DNA from: Dillenia suffruticosa | Taxonomy: Eukaryota > Streptophyta > Magnoliopsida > Dilleniales > Dilleniaceae | NCBI GenBank assembly: GCA_033439265.1 | Contig: JAVTVX010000002.1 | Span: 1,560,001-1,624,000, forward strand | Direction of reading: 5' to 3' | DNA length: 64,000 nt | Part shown: piece by piece, positions 1 to 12,300 of the stretch | Layout: each line of letters starts with the position of its first letter | Numbering within the stretch: position 1 is the stretch's first letter | Notes under the pieces: generated by a model | Database searches by the model: none | Told to the model about the DNA's origin: nothing | Seen by the model: the letters and a program-made list of their open reading frames with translations, nothing else | Translations under genes and position numbers: made by a program

Positions 1-200
1 TTGGACCTGAAAAAATCCATTTTGGTATCGTTTCCTTGTCTTTCAAAGTAAATTGTGTTGTCTCTGGAATTGTTACTGAGTAGAGTTTGATTTGGTCGCC
101 TTGGTTTGGTTATGGAATTATGTTGAGTTGGTGATTTTCTTTATGTTGGATTTTGCAGAATGAATTGTTTCTTAGACCAGGGTTGTTTGTCTCTTTGCAG

Positions 201-3200
201 AGATTGTAGATTTTTGTGAGTTTCTTTCTCCAACTCCAGAAGAACTAGCTTCAAGGAACTCAGCTGTGGATCGCGTCTTTGATGTTATTAAATATATATG
301 GCCTTCTTGCAAGGTAGTGATAGCTCAACTCTTTTTGTTGGTTTTTCAGCTTTTTATTTTATTTTTTTTTGGGCGGGGGATTAAATTGTGGAGCTTATAT
401 TTCTTTTGTTGCTTTTTCAGGTTGAAGTATTTGGGTCATTTAAAACTGGGCTTTATCTCCCCTCAAGTGATATTGATGTAAGTGCAATTATTCCTTGTCT
501 GTATTTTGAGTTGTGAATGTGATATGGCACAATTATTTTTGTTTGGCACGACAGTTGTTGGCTGTAAATGTTAATCAAATTGGTCTCATTATGTTTACCG
601 TAGAATATTTTGTACCAGACTACCAATAAGTTGCTAACTTTGGTTTCTGAAAAGATAAAAGAGAAGTTTGGCCCCCCGGTTTCAGAAGGGAAAAGTTCAA
701 AAATGTTATTGTTGAAAGCCCTTTTCTGATGATTTTGTGTCATTCAGTCTGAACTTCACATCACAAGTGTTGGTTGCTCAATCTTACTGCACGATGTTTC
801 TAGTACCACCTTTAATTTTTTTGTTTGTTTTTAATCTATTTGCAATATGCATTGGAATAAAGCAATCAGGGGCAAAAAAAAATTGACTACCTGCTGACTA
901 CCCGTTGAAAATTTCTGTCAAATGTAGGTCGTGATTCTAAATTCCAATATAAACACTCCTCAAAGAGGCTTACAAGCCCTTTCTAGGGCATTGTCGCAAA
1001 GGGGCATTGGTAAAAAGATACAGGTTTGCTTCCTTCTGACAAAAGAACTACATCATCTCAAAATTTATGATCTAGAATACCAACACTAAGCGGTAAATGT
1101 GCAGGTAATTTCAAAGGCTCGTGTGCCAATTATCAAATTTATAGAGAAGAAGAGTGAAGTTTCATTCGACATAAGGTTTATATATTTTCTTTTGATTTTT
1201 CATTTGATGATTAGAATATCTTATATAATGCGTCATTCTCTTTTTCCAATCAAAAGGCCCCAGTCTGTTGTTATACACGAGCTTCCTTGGAACATCTTAT
1301 TTTTTTGGGTGGAAATTATTTTAATATGCCCTTACAAGCTGGAGCAGTGGAAAAGCACTACTTTTGAGATGAACATTGATATATATTCAAGATTTGAGCA
1401 GTTGTATGAACTGAAAGTCACTGTTCTGAATTAAGCATTTGCTTGTAAAGGACAAATTTCTCTGCTCCATATTAGAATTACTGGCCTCGAAGGTTCCGGA
1501 CTCTGGGGCTACATAGAAGTGCTTGTGTTGTTTCAATCATGTGTAAAGGCAATGCTATCATCAGCTTTCAGTTGTGTTACTAATTGGATTCATTAATTCT
1601 TTTGTTACAGTTTTGATGTGGAAAATGGGCCAAAAGCAGCTGAGTTTATTAAGGTTTGTTGTTTTATTCTCATTCACTATTTTGTCATTCCATATTCAAT
1701 AAGCTAGTATCTGAGTGTTGGTCCAAATTCTTCATCTTCTCTTAGTTTTCCTTGATTTTTCCAAATTATATAATAAGGTGTTGCCCTTAGTGATTGAAAA
1801 ATCAATTATATGTTTATATACTATATGTGCATTACTGGACTTTGCTTTGCCTTACACCTTGTTCTGTGCCAGCTTTTCCACCCTTTTTGTAGTATTCTCA
1901 CAAGCAGCTTAACACTGAAGTACCGGTGCTAGTTGCACCCAAAACACTGGACCATGCATGGAAAGGATTGAAACATATCAAGCTAGAGATGGCAATTTGC
2001 ATGGTCCTGCGAGTACATGCCGAGCCTTGCCCCGGTCGGGGCAGGTATTCAATGCATTGACTAGAAACGGGCCAGGGGTCGGGTATTCCCCAATTTAAAT
2101 CCCTGGCCCATGAAATACTAATTTCCCTTTTATCCTGCAAAGTTTAAATTCAGCAAATACCAATCCCTATGCCTTCGACTTTTTCTCTGTCTTTCTCTCT
2201 CTCCCCCTCTCTCATTTGCAGATCAATCTGAGTAATGTTGTGCAAATCTGAATGATTTACCTCTCAAGTTTCCCTTCTCTCTTTTTCCTATCCAATCTTT
2301 TTTTCCCTGTTGCTCTTTACTTCGCTGTGCTTCTCAATCTGCTTGATATAATTTCACCTTCAATCTTCTCTTTTTTTAGCCTTATGGTGTTAATTTCTTG
2401 CTTTCAGTTCTTCTTCTTTTTTAATTGTGTTGGTTGATGAACTTAGTTATTATTTTTTGTTTTGCATGTGGGTTGCTTCTTAGTTATTATTATGGGGTTA
2501 ATCTTCTCTATTTTTTAAGTGTTTTGATTTCAAATTTTAAAAATCTCCATTCAGTGACTAAAGACATTAGGTTTCTGAAAATTAAGTGTTCCCCCTTTGA
2601 GGTTTTTATAATCACTGTACTTGTTATCCACTTTCACAACATGAATTTACCAATTTTCTTCTTCTCTTTTGAGATTAAATTGCTAATTCTAATATTTTGG
2701 GAGACTCTGGCTGTGGTTCATCACTTTAATCTTTCAATTCTAAAACTTTTATTGTGTGTTGGAGCAGGTTGGATATATGGGATACCTGAGTTTTCTCCAT
2801 TTCTGGTGGGGTTGGGATGGGGCCCCAAAATCCCTCCCATAGGGGAACGAGGAATGCCTGCCCCCTACTTCAGGGTAGGGGCGGAGGTTGGGGCGCTATC
2901 CCCATCCTGTGCCCCCCTGTCCCACCTGCTGCCGTCCCTATGTGGAGCCATTTCTTTTATGTATTTTCTGGTATAGTTTGATAACTTCTTTCTGATATAG
3001 GACGGTATGGAAGTCACTTATTAAACATATCTATATTCATTTAGTAAAGAACTTATCTATTTCTTTGTTGCAGTGATTTTGCATGTGCAAAAACAGTGAA
3101 GATGCTGTATGCTTAAAGATTGTGCATTGTCTTATAGTTAACTATTGAAAAATAGCTTTTTTGATCTCATAGACATGGCTTGGTTGTGCTGTCCCCATTT

Positions 3201-6200
3201 GTGGACTCCTATGCCATGATTAAGTTAGAATGGTTCCTTTCAAGTCTTTTGGTTCACGTATTCCTTTAGATTGTTGGATTTATGGTGGACGCCTTGGATT
3301 GTTTGTTTTAATGCCTGCTTTGAAGATTGTTTCCTATTTGCAATCTTGTAGCTGCAATTTTTTTTTTCTGCTGTCATCTTTATGTATGGTGTGTGTAAAT
3401 GGCTACGTGTTATGAATTTCTCAGGATGCCGTGTCAAAATTTCCTCCGTTACGGCCACTGTGCTTGATATTGAAAGTCTTTCTTCAACAAAGGGAGTTGA
3501 ATGAGGTATTTATTTTTTCTTTAATAAATTTTACCTGAACCAGTATTTTAAGGGCCCGCTGTTTGGTACTTGTTTTCTTATCGTTTGTGACTTCTTGTGG
3601 TTTTGTTTGAAAGATGACCAATAATCCATGCAATGACAATTTTTCACTGAAGGCAATGTATTAAAATTGTAAAATGTTCTCCTATGTAAATCAGTTTTTT
3701 TGTTTCAACCATTGGAATCAGTACATTGTTGAGATTAGTAATCTCATTATTTTCACCAACCATCAGAATCAGTTCATTGTAAAGATTAGTAATCTCATTA
3801 TTTCATCTATTTAATTTATGCTTTAGTTGATATAGTGATACTCCTCAGGCTTATCGCATAACCAAACTCACCTTTTAAGGGTCTTCTCTTCCAATGCACC
3901 TCGTTGATCATCCAAATATTCTTGCAGGTGTATTCTGGTGGAATTGGTTCTTATGCTTTACTAACCATGATAATAGCAATGCTGCAGGTAAGTAACTTGG
4001 TAATTTTGGTTATTATATGAAAATTTCTTGTGAATTTGGATTTCTGAAGTTCACTATTGATATCAGTTGATCTGTTGTGATATACAGAGATGTCTCTATT
4101 ATATAAAATAAGAATGTTTTCTGAGCTTTATAAAATAAAGGGAAAAGGGAAGACTGAATAGATAAAGTGAATGGTGGAAGATTCTGCTTTTTTTTTGGTT
4201 TTGCTTTAGATGAGGAGAGCCTGTTGGATAACAAATCTGGCACCCAATTTGGTTAATCTGAGCAAGTAATGTCAACAGTAGCAATGTTGCACCATACTTC
4301 TAAGAAGACGATACCCATTTTCATCCAGCTATACATATAAAAGGATCCTTGTTCGTGCCGAGCACTGGATATGACAAAAGTGTGATAGTCTGAAGACTTA
4401 TATTGGACACACCTAAGCCGTGTCTGCATTGTTTAGTGTTTCATTTTTCAAGAACTTATTGAACACTTGTTGCACATTTCTTCAACACTTAGCTGACACA
4501 ATAATTTTGGTGGAGGGCTTCTGTACATAACCAAAGGTATAAATAAAAGTTTCTAATAAGAAAACAAAGTTAATTTTGATGCAATATGATGTTGGGGGTG
4601 GAAGGAGTGGGGATAGTAATTGTCTGATTTGGTGCTCCAAGGAAAATGTGTCTAGTGCCAGCAAATGTGAGAATGATAATATTTAATCTCAGCAATTGTG
4701 AGGATAATGATGTTCAGTATCTCTCTCTCTATCAACATTTTCATCTTTTTTATTGTGTTATAATTCATGTTACAATATGGTGTAACAGGATCTTCATGAG
4801 TGCCAGGCTAAGCCGGAGCATAATTTGGGAGTCCTGTTGGTATATTCTTGTTGACCATTTTTCATTTCCTTCTTTCTTTTGAAGTTATATATTACAGTAG
4901 TCTTTCTATTCATTTTTTTTTTGGGGGGGGGGGGAAGGAAGCTTTTGTGTTAGTATTGTTGTTGACATATGCAAGTTTAGCATGTGAGCCTCCTCTATGC
5001 AAATTAACTTATAACATATGATTAGGTTACACTAGGAAGGGGTGATAAAGATTGAAATTAGATAATTTGTAACCTATGGCATTTAGTTTGGCTCTTGTAA
5101 ATGAGGTTTTGTTTTCCTACTGCTATGATTCTTTAGTGTTGCATGGAAGAGCAATGATAGATCTCAGGGTAATTATGAAAGAGACTTGAAAGACCCTTAC
5201 TTGATCCCCCTTGATTAGGGTAATATGATTCAGCTGATTATCTATCCTTCTTATATCCTCCTTGGAGTTTGTTTTCTATCTTTTGCAAAAGAATTTACTG
5301 AATGCTATACTTCATGATCCATGCTGAAAAGATCATTGTAAGATGTGCCAAAAGGTTTGTATCAGTTGCGGATAGCTCCACAATAAATGTGGATCATGAA
5401 AATAGGATTGCCCTTTCCTCAAATAGCAGTTTGTATTCGAAAATTGGATTAACCTTGAATCAATTCATGCATTTTTCTGTTCATTCGGCATATGTCTCTA
5501 GCCTACATAATATCAGGGCTTTTGAATAGCTTTCCTAGATATGCCTCTACCCTCAAAATCCCTGACATTATGTATGGCTTGTATTCGAAAAAATGGATGT
5601 AGCTTTTTTTGACTTGCATTGAGTTTCTAGCTTCGTACTTTCCTTTTGGGTGGCTTCCCATTGAAGTCCTTAATATAGCCTTTTATTCATCAGTATATAT
5701 ATATGGCAATATTACACCTTATTTGATATTGCAAGTTGAGTTGAAGGTAGCTTGCCCATTAATCAAAATAAAAGGAGCTTTAACATTACGGAAATGCTTC
5801 TTGAAAAGAAAATGAATGAAGAAGGTAAAGAATGGCCTAGCTATGTCATTGACCTATGAGATTGAAAATAAGGTTGACCACTCTGCATTTTGTGCTTTTC
5901 TTGGGGACTTTAGCTTCTGAAATTCTTTTCGCTATATCTTCTTTTTCATGTGTTATGCATCTAGACATTTACCAGATGTTTTTGCTTTTGGAAGGTTACC
6001 TTTTTTGATTTCTATGGACGTAAACTAAACACTACAGATGTTGGTGTATCTTGCAATGGGGCAACATTCTTTTCAAAGAAAGATAGAGGGTATGCAGATG
6101 CTCATGTATATTTGTCTACAGCACATAATTTACTTATTTGCTGAGCCAATTTTATGTGCTGTTTACCATTACCCTTATGTTTTGCTATGTTATGCCATAA

Positions 6201-7344
6201 AGGATTGACATGTCTGATCTTTTGATCCTAGGTTCAAGAATAAAGGACGACCTTGCCTCATTTCCATTGAAGATCCACAGGTTACAATGCTGATTTAAAT
6301 TGGCATTTTTTTTTTCTTCTGTGTTGTTAGAGGACCATTTGAAAAGTTAAAGAGAACCTACCAAGGGCATGTGCTTCTGTTAGAAAATATTTCCTTTCTT
6401 GATCACCTCTTCCGAAAGTAAAAAGGTTCTTTTTGAACCAATTGGTTTCCTTCTGGAAATATGACACCTTTGTTTCTTGGCATATGGCCTCATCATTTCC
6501 ATTTCTTGATTTAAGAAGGATTTATTGTGAACTGGAAACTGGAGGTGACCTTTGCCTTTGTTCTACCGTTAAGAGCCATATCTTTCTGTCCGTGTGTACT
6601 GACACTAGATATTTCATGATTCAGGCACCCGAAAATGATATAGGGAAGAACTCCTTCAACTATTTTCAGGTGTGCTGCGTGTTTCCTTTTCTTGTTCTGG
6701 ATTACATTTTAACTTAATTATGTTGACTTGAATGTGTAGCATTCTGAGAAGTCAAGTATGCCAAGAAAATAAAATATAAAATGGAATTTTCTCTAGAAGA
6801 GTGGGCCTCAAATTTTGTGTTGTTTCTAATGTCACAGATCAGATCTGCATTTGCCATGGCTTTTTCAACGCTGACGAATGCAAGTACTATCATAGGGCTA
6901 GGCCCTAACAGAAGCATCCTAGGTACAATTATAAGGGCAGATCCCGTCCTACTGAAGCGAAAAGTGGGGTCTAATGGGGATGTGACCTTCAATCGCTTGT
7001 TACCAGGTGCGGGTGAACCAATACAGTTACAAGTAGGAGATCAGCAAGAGATTTTATGTAACTGGAGGATGGATGAGGAAGAAGAACCAATACCTCGAGG
7101 AAATGGAAGTGTCAATGAAAACAGCCCACATTCCTCTGGAAAGAAGAGGAAGGTAGCTTCAGCCTCAAAAGACAAGTCTATGAAGAAGTTGAAGGAAAAC
7201 TTGGATAGTGGGAATGCTATGAACAAAGAAAATGGCTCAACTAGAGAGAGAATAAATAGGAGACGCCATAGAAGTATTAAACGAGGTGGAGATGACAGGA
7301 AGGGTTCAAGACGTCAAAATGGTGGGTCTCCGATTAAATCATAG
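201..7344 (+). CDS. TRL: Non-canonical poly(A) polymerase, TRF4/5 (PAPD5/7) type, 3' part of gene
   Basis: Exons by splice signals and frame: 201-313, 421-477, 928-1023, 1105-1175, 1611-1653, 3425-3505, 3928-3987, 4789-4839, 5995-6089, 6232-6280, 6625-6669 and 6838-7344. All junctions keep frame, giving 421 visible residues; the 5' exons lie outside the window. The nucleotidyltransferase core is clear: GSFKTGLYLPSSDID (421-477) carries the GS motif and the first two catalytic aspartates, and VSFDISFDVENG (1105-1653) carries the third. The PAP-associated part follows (GGIGSYAL, then VTFFDFYGRKLN). The last exon encodes a basic tail with KKRKV at about 7144, a likely nuclear signal. In the family, TRF4/5 proteins add short A tails to nuclear RNAs for exosome decay; the Arabidopsis TRF4/5-like protein acts on rRNA by-products. 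The family call is firm; the symbol is by resemblance from memory. Confidence 0.9.
1984..2940. mobile_element. Degraded hAT-like non-autonomous element in a poly(A) polymerase intron
   Basis: The left end begins TAGAGATGGCAA and the right end, read in reverse, begins TAGGGACGGCAG (9 of 12 match). Both ends are followed by G/C-rich blocks (CCCCGGTCGGGGCAGG on the left, many CCCC/GGGG runs on the right), typical of a common plant hAT family. The flanking octamers TATCAAGC and TGTGGAGC agree at 5 of 8 bases, compatible with an old 8-bp target duplication. No transposase can be read; the 183-codon open frame at 2425-2976 overlaps it but resembles no protein. The element lies wholly within intron 1654-3424. 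Confidence 0.5.
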
Positions 7345-8146
7345 TCGGCAAGATTAATGTGCTTCTTGTATTCTTTGCCAGGTCGAAGAAGTGGAAAATC
7401 TTGGGTAATAACCTCAAATGGCACCAAATCGGTATGGAAGTTAGCCGAGTGTTCCCCCCCTCCCCCTTCCAAGTGGTTGTGCAACTGCCATTCTGTGATA
7501 ACATAGGTTTAGTAAATCCAATTATGGAAATTTTTTGTAGTTTGATGATAAAGAGCTTAATCAATTTATTGCGGTGTACACTATCTTTGTAACTTTACTA
7601 CAGGTATATGGTAAAGTTCCTTCAATCCCCAAAAAAAGGGTGTGCCAGCTTTATGTTCTTCAATTGTTCTTTTTCTTAACGTATGCTTAATGTAGTGTGC
7701 AAGTGTGTAATTTTTTCTTTTTGGGCTTGGCTTGATGAGTGTGGTACTGTGGTTCAGCTTATGGCCTTTACTAGTGCAGAGCTCGAGAGGACCTAGCTAG
7801 CCCCCACGAGTTCTCTTGTCCTGAGCCTGACAATGGGGGCCTCATAATTTTTATTTTCTATAGTAAGTTTATTATCATAATTCTAATGATCTTTATCGGT
7901 CGAAAGTACCATTTAAAAATAGCTCAGAATTTTCTATTGAAAGTGGAGGGGAGAGGGTATTATTATTTACAGGAGGCCCGATTTTACTGATGAAATGGAT
8001 CTTAAAAATTACAACCTGTTTGAAAAATGGAAATAGGAAGCTTCGATGATGACTTTGGGGGTTATATGGTAATTGTGCCACTTACTTGCTTTGTAAGTCA
8101 ATTGGGTACATGTGTCTTCTTCCCTCTCTCCCACGTTAGTAACTAA

Positions 8147-8149
<3 letters not shown>
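7345..8149. other. 3' UTR of the poly(A) polymerase gene and promoter of the KDO gene
   Basis: No coding signal is visible. The first part should be the 3' UTR of the upstream gene and the last few hundred bases the promoter of the CMP-KDO synthetase gene. The region includes short homopolymer runs but no obvious TATA box close to the start. Confidence 0.5.

Positions 8150-8178
<29 letters not shown>
8150..8178 (+). repeat. (GA)n microsatellite directly abutting the start codon
   Basis: A 29-base uninterrupted GA repeat ends at the base before the ATG of the CMP-KDO synthetase gene, so it forms the last part of the 5' UTR. GA-rich leaders are common in plants and can bind BBR/BPC (GAGA-binding) factors. 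The repeat sets the Kozak context to GAGAG before ATG. Confidence 0.9.
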
Positions 8179-8182
<4 letters not shown>

Positions 8183-9334
8183 ATCCCATGGCGATTTGTT
8201 CGTCTGAATCATCATCAGGCGATAGTAGCAGCAGCGGCAGCAGCGGCAGTAAAGCGTTGATCGTGCACAGTTTAGTCGTGGGAGCTGCTGTAGCGGCAGC
8301 TGTTGGAGCTCACTATTTTCTCAGATCCAGAAAGCTTCGGTCGAGAGTTGTCGGAATCATACCTGCTCGTTTCGCTTCCTCACGCTTTCAAGGCAAACCT
8401 CTCGCTCTCATCCTCGGCAAACCTATGATTCAAGTATTCTCTCTCTCTCCCTTATTTTTTGCTGTAATGGCTCGATCTGGGATTTTGTTCCCCGAATCTT
8501 CTTCTTCTTCTTCTTCTTCTTCTTTTAAATTTCAGATTTTCCCTAGTTTTTAATTGATTCTCTTGTGGAATTGTTGAATCAGAATTGCGAGTCAAGTTTA
8601 GGTTTAATTGTTGCGTGCGGACATTAAATCTGCTTAGCTTGTTATTATTTAGTTTCACAAATTAAAGTTAACTGATTATCAAGAAATGCTGTCCAATTGA
8701 GGATTTTTTTACCTATTATATTCTCCAGATTCATCCATGTCTTCTCTTTGTGAAATGAGACAAAATTTGTTCCTTTCGTTGTGGATTAGCATTTACCCAC
8801 CTCTTAGCTTTAGAAGGAAAATGCGACAGACACTACCATCTACGAGTGGCGATGATTTTCGCTTACTGGATTCTAGTATCTGTGGATCATAATATTCCGG
8901 CACTGCTTGAATTGTTTCGTGTTTGACTTACTATTTTGGTGCCGATTTTGCAGAGAACCTGGGAGAGGGCAAAATTGGCTACTACTCTGGATCACATTGG
9001 TGTGTACAATTACTTTAAGCTTTATCTTATTTGGTTTTGTTAGCTGGCATAGTAAGAGGAAATGATCTTGATTTTGTGTTTTTTTGGTCATAACGGGTGA
9101 AACAAAGGTCTAACTTTTTCTGTCATACTGCACAAATCTGGAATACGCTAAAGAGCAAACCAGATGCGGTTCTAATTTGTACTTGGACAATTTTCCATAA
9201 AGTTATAATTAAGGTTATTTTTCCTTAATAATGTTAGGATTTCAACAATAACAACAAACTGGAGCTTAATTCCAATATTTGGGGTCAGTTATTTGACAAA
9301 CAAATTTGAAAAAAAAATAGAGAGAAAAAAAATG

Positions 9335-9375
<41 letters not shown>

Positions 9376-12300
9376 GAAATAAAAATAAAATAAAAGGAAA
9401 AGGAAAGTAAGTAAATAAATCAATAGATAAATATTTAAAATATATTGATTTAATTTATGTGGATTTTTTTACGCCATCCATTCCTATTCAAGACCATTTC
9501 CTCTTCTAAACCCTTAATTTTAATGTTTTTACAAATAATTTGCATCCACGTTTTCGGCGATCTACCTCTACATTTTATTAGATCTCCTATATTTAAGTTC
9601 TGGATTCTCCTAACCGGTGCATCTTTGGGTCTTCTTTGCACATGCCCGAATCACCTCAAACGGCACTCTCGCATTTTATCCACAATTGAACTAACTCCCA
9701 ACTTGTTACGAATCTATTCGTTTCTAATTCTATCTCTTCAGTTTTTACACACATCCACTTAAATATCCAAATTTCTGTTACAGTCAACTTTTGATCTTGT
9801 TGTTGTTTAATAGCTCAACACTCAGTACCATCCAATAGTGTGGGCCTAATCACGGTTCTATAAAACTTTTCCTTCAAATGCAATGGTATCGTGCAATCGC
9901 AAAGAATTTCGAATGTCTTTCTTCATTTCATCCAACCTACTTGAATCATATGGTTCACATCTCCATCTATATTGCCATTGTTTTGAATGATAGAACCTAA
10001 ATATCTAAATCGTTCACTTTTGGGTATATTTTGTCCATCTAACCTAATCGTTTTTTCATCATTCCGATAACTTTCACTAAATCTACATCTTATATATTCG
10101 GTTTTCGATCTACTTAATTTAAATTCTCTAGATTCCAATGTAAGTCTCCATAACTCTAGTTTAACACTAACACTTTCCTTAGTTTTATCAATTAACATTA
10201 TATCATCGACGAAAAGTATACATCATGGTATTTCATCTTGAATATTTTTATTATCTCGTCTATTACTATTACAAAGAGGAGGGGATTTAATGTCGAATAT
10301 TGGTGAAACCCGATATTAACGGGGAAACTATCGCTCAAACCCCTGTAAGTTCTTACGCCGGTTACAGCTCCTTCATACATATCTCTAATTAGATTGATGT
10401 ATTTCAAAGATATCCATTTCTTCATCGACGCCCATCAGCTCCTATAATTTTATTATTTTTCATTCTCTTTAAAGCCTAGCCTTCTTCACTTCATGAGGGC
10501 GAATTTTACGTTTAAAATCTTTATTAATCTCTTCTACAGATATTTAGATATTTCCTATATCTGTTGTACTCTTAACATTAAAGAGATTGTCAAAATACTC
10601 ACACAAATGCTTTCTTATGTCCTCATCCTTTATAAGTATATTATTGGTTCTACTCTCAAGGCATCTAACACCATTTAGATCTTTACTCTTTCTTTCTCTT
10701 AATTTGACAATTCTGTAGATTTCTCTCTCTCTGTCTTTAGTCTCTAATCTTTTGTATAGTTCATTATACACCTTGATCTTTTGCTCTTGGATAATTTTTT
10801 TCACCTTTTTTTTTGCGTTTTTGTATTTGTCATATGTATCGCTACTACCATTACCTTTAAGGTTCCTATAACACTCTCGTTTAGTACGGATAGCCGTTTG
10901 AATTTTTTCGTTTCACTACTATGATTCTTTGTCTATTGGGACCTGATCTTTAGATACACCAAGAACTTTCTTACCTATGCTCATAATATTGGTAGATATC
11001 TTTTTTCACATTATTTCCAAATCATCATTAGTAGACCAATTTGCCACTAGGATTAATTTATCTCTAAAAATCATCACTTTTTCTCCTTTCAGATTTTATC
11101 ACTTAATTCTTGACTCCATACATGGGCGATATTTCTTTTGCCTTTTAGACATACGTTTATCTAAAACTAGGGGTCTATGCTGAGTTGCTATACTCTTCCC
11201 CGGTATAACTTTGCAATCCTTATAAGTCATTCTATCATATTTCCTGGTGAGAAAGAAATTTATTTGACTAACATTAGACTCACTTCTATATGTAACTAAG
11301 TGCGATTATTTTTTTCCTAAAAAATGTGTTTATATGTACCAAATCGAATGTTGTGACAAACTCTAAAATAGTAGCTCCTGTCTCATTCCTACAACCAAAT
11401 CCAAAGTTTCCATGCACGGTTTCGAATCCTTCATTCCTCTCGCCTGCATGTCCATTTAGATCTCCTCCTATGAATAGTTTCTCTGTACTAGGTATGACTT
11501 GTATAAATTCATCTAAATCCTTCCAAAATTGTCTTTTATTAATTGCATCTATACCTACTTGAGGCGCATACACACTAACTATATTAACTATGTTGTCTCC
11601 ATTTACTAACTTGACAAGTATAATCCTATTTCTCTTTCTTCTTATCTCTATTACATCCTCAAATAAATCTTTATATCGCCCATGTATGCCTCCTATGCAG
11701 ATAGTTTAGCCCAAAGCTCTATATTTTGCTCTTGCTCATGTAGATATATATATTCTTGTTGGTCTAGTTGTTGCAACGGATGATGAGAAGATTGCAGAAT
11801 GCTGCAGAGGATTTGGCGCTGATGTGATAATGACCTCAGAATCTTGCCAAAATGGTAGGAGCTAGAACCTTTATACTCATCCTCTACTTCTATTAAAAAA
11901 ATTAATTTTCAACTGAGTTCATTTATAATTCATGATTCATGGAATCTTACAGGTGCTGAGCGCTGCAATGAAGCACTGCACAAGCTTGGGAAGAATTATG
12001 ATATTGTTGTCAATATTCAGGGGGATGAACCTCTTATTGAACCCGAGATTATAGACAAGATTGTGAAAGCACTGCAGGTGAGTTTGTTTCGCTGGTGCTA
12101 ATATAAGTGAATAATAAGCTGGAGTCCATGCTTGTATTCTGCCCCTCGGTGATTCTCTTGATCCTTGATCCTATAAACTTCCTTTGAGATATCTTTGGGT
12201 GAAAACATATTGCTCCTTGACTAATGAATCTAACATAGTCATACCAAACAAATAAGGGTTAAGGCATTTTTCCATGTGAAGAGAGACAATTTACTTGGCA

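Noticed and set aside
2425-2976. 183-codon open frame in the plus strand
   Set aside because: It lies in an intron and overlaps the hAT-like element; the translation is low complexity and hydrophobic with no family resemblance.
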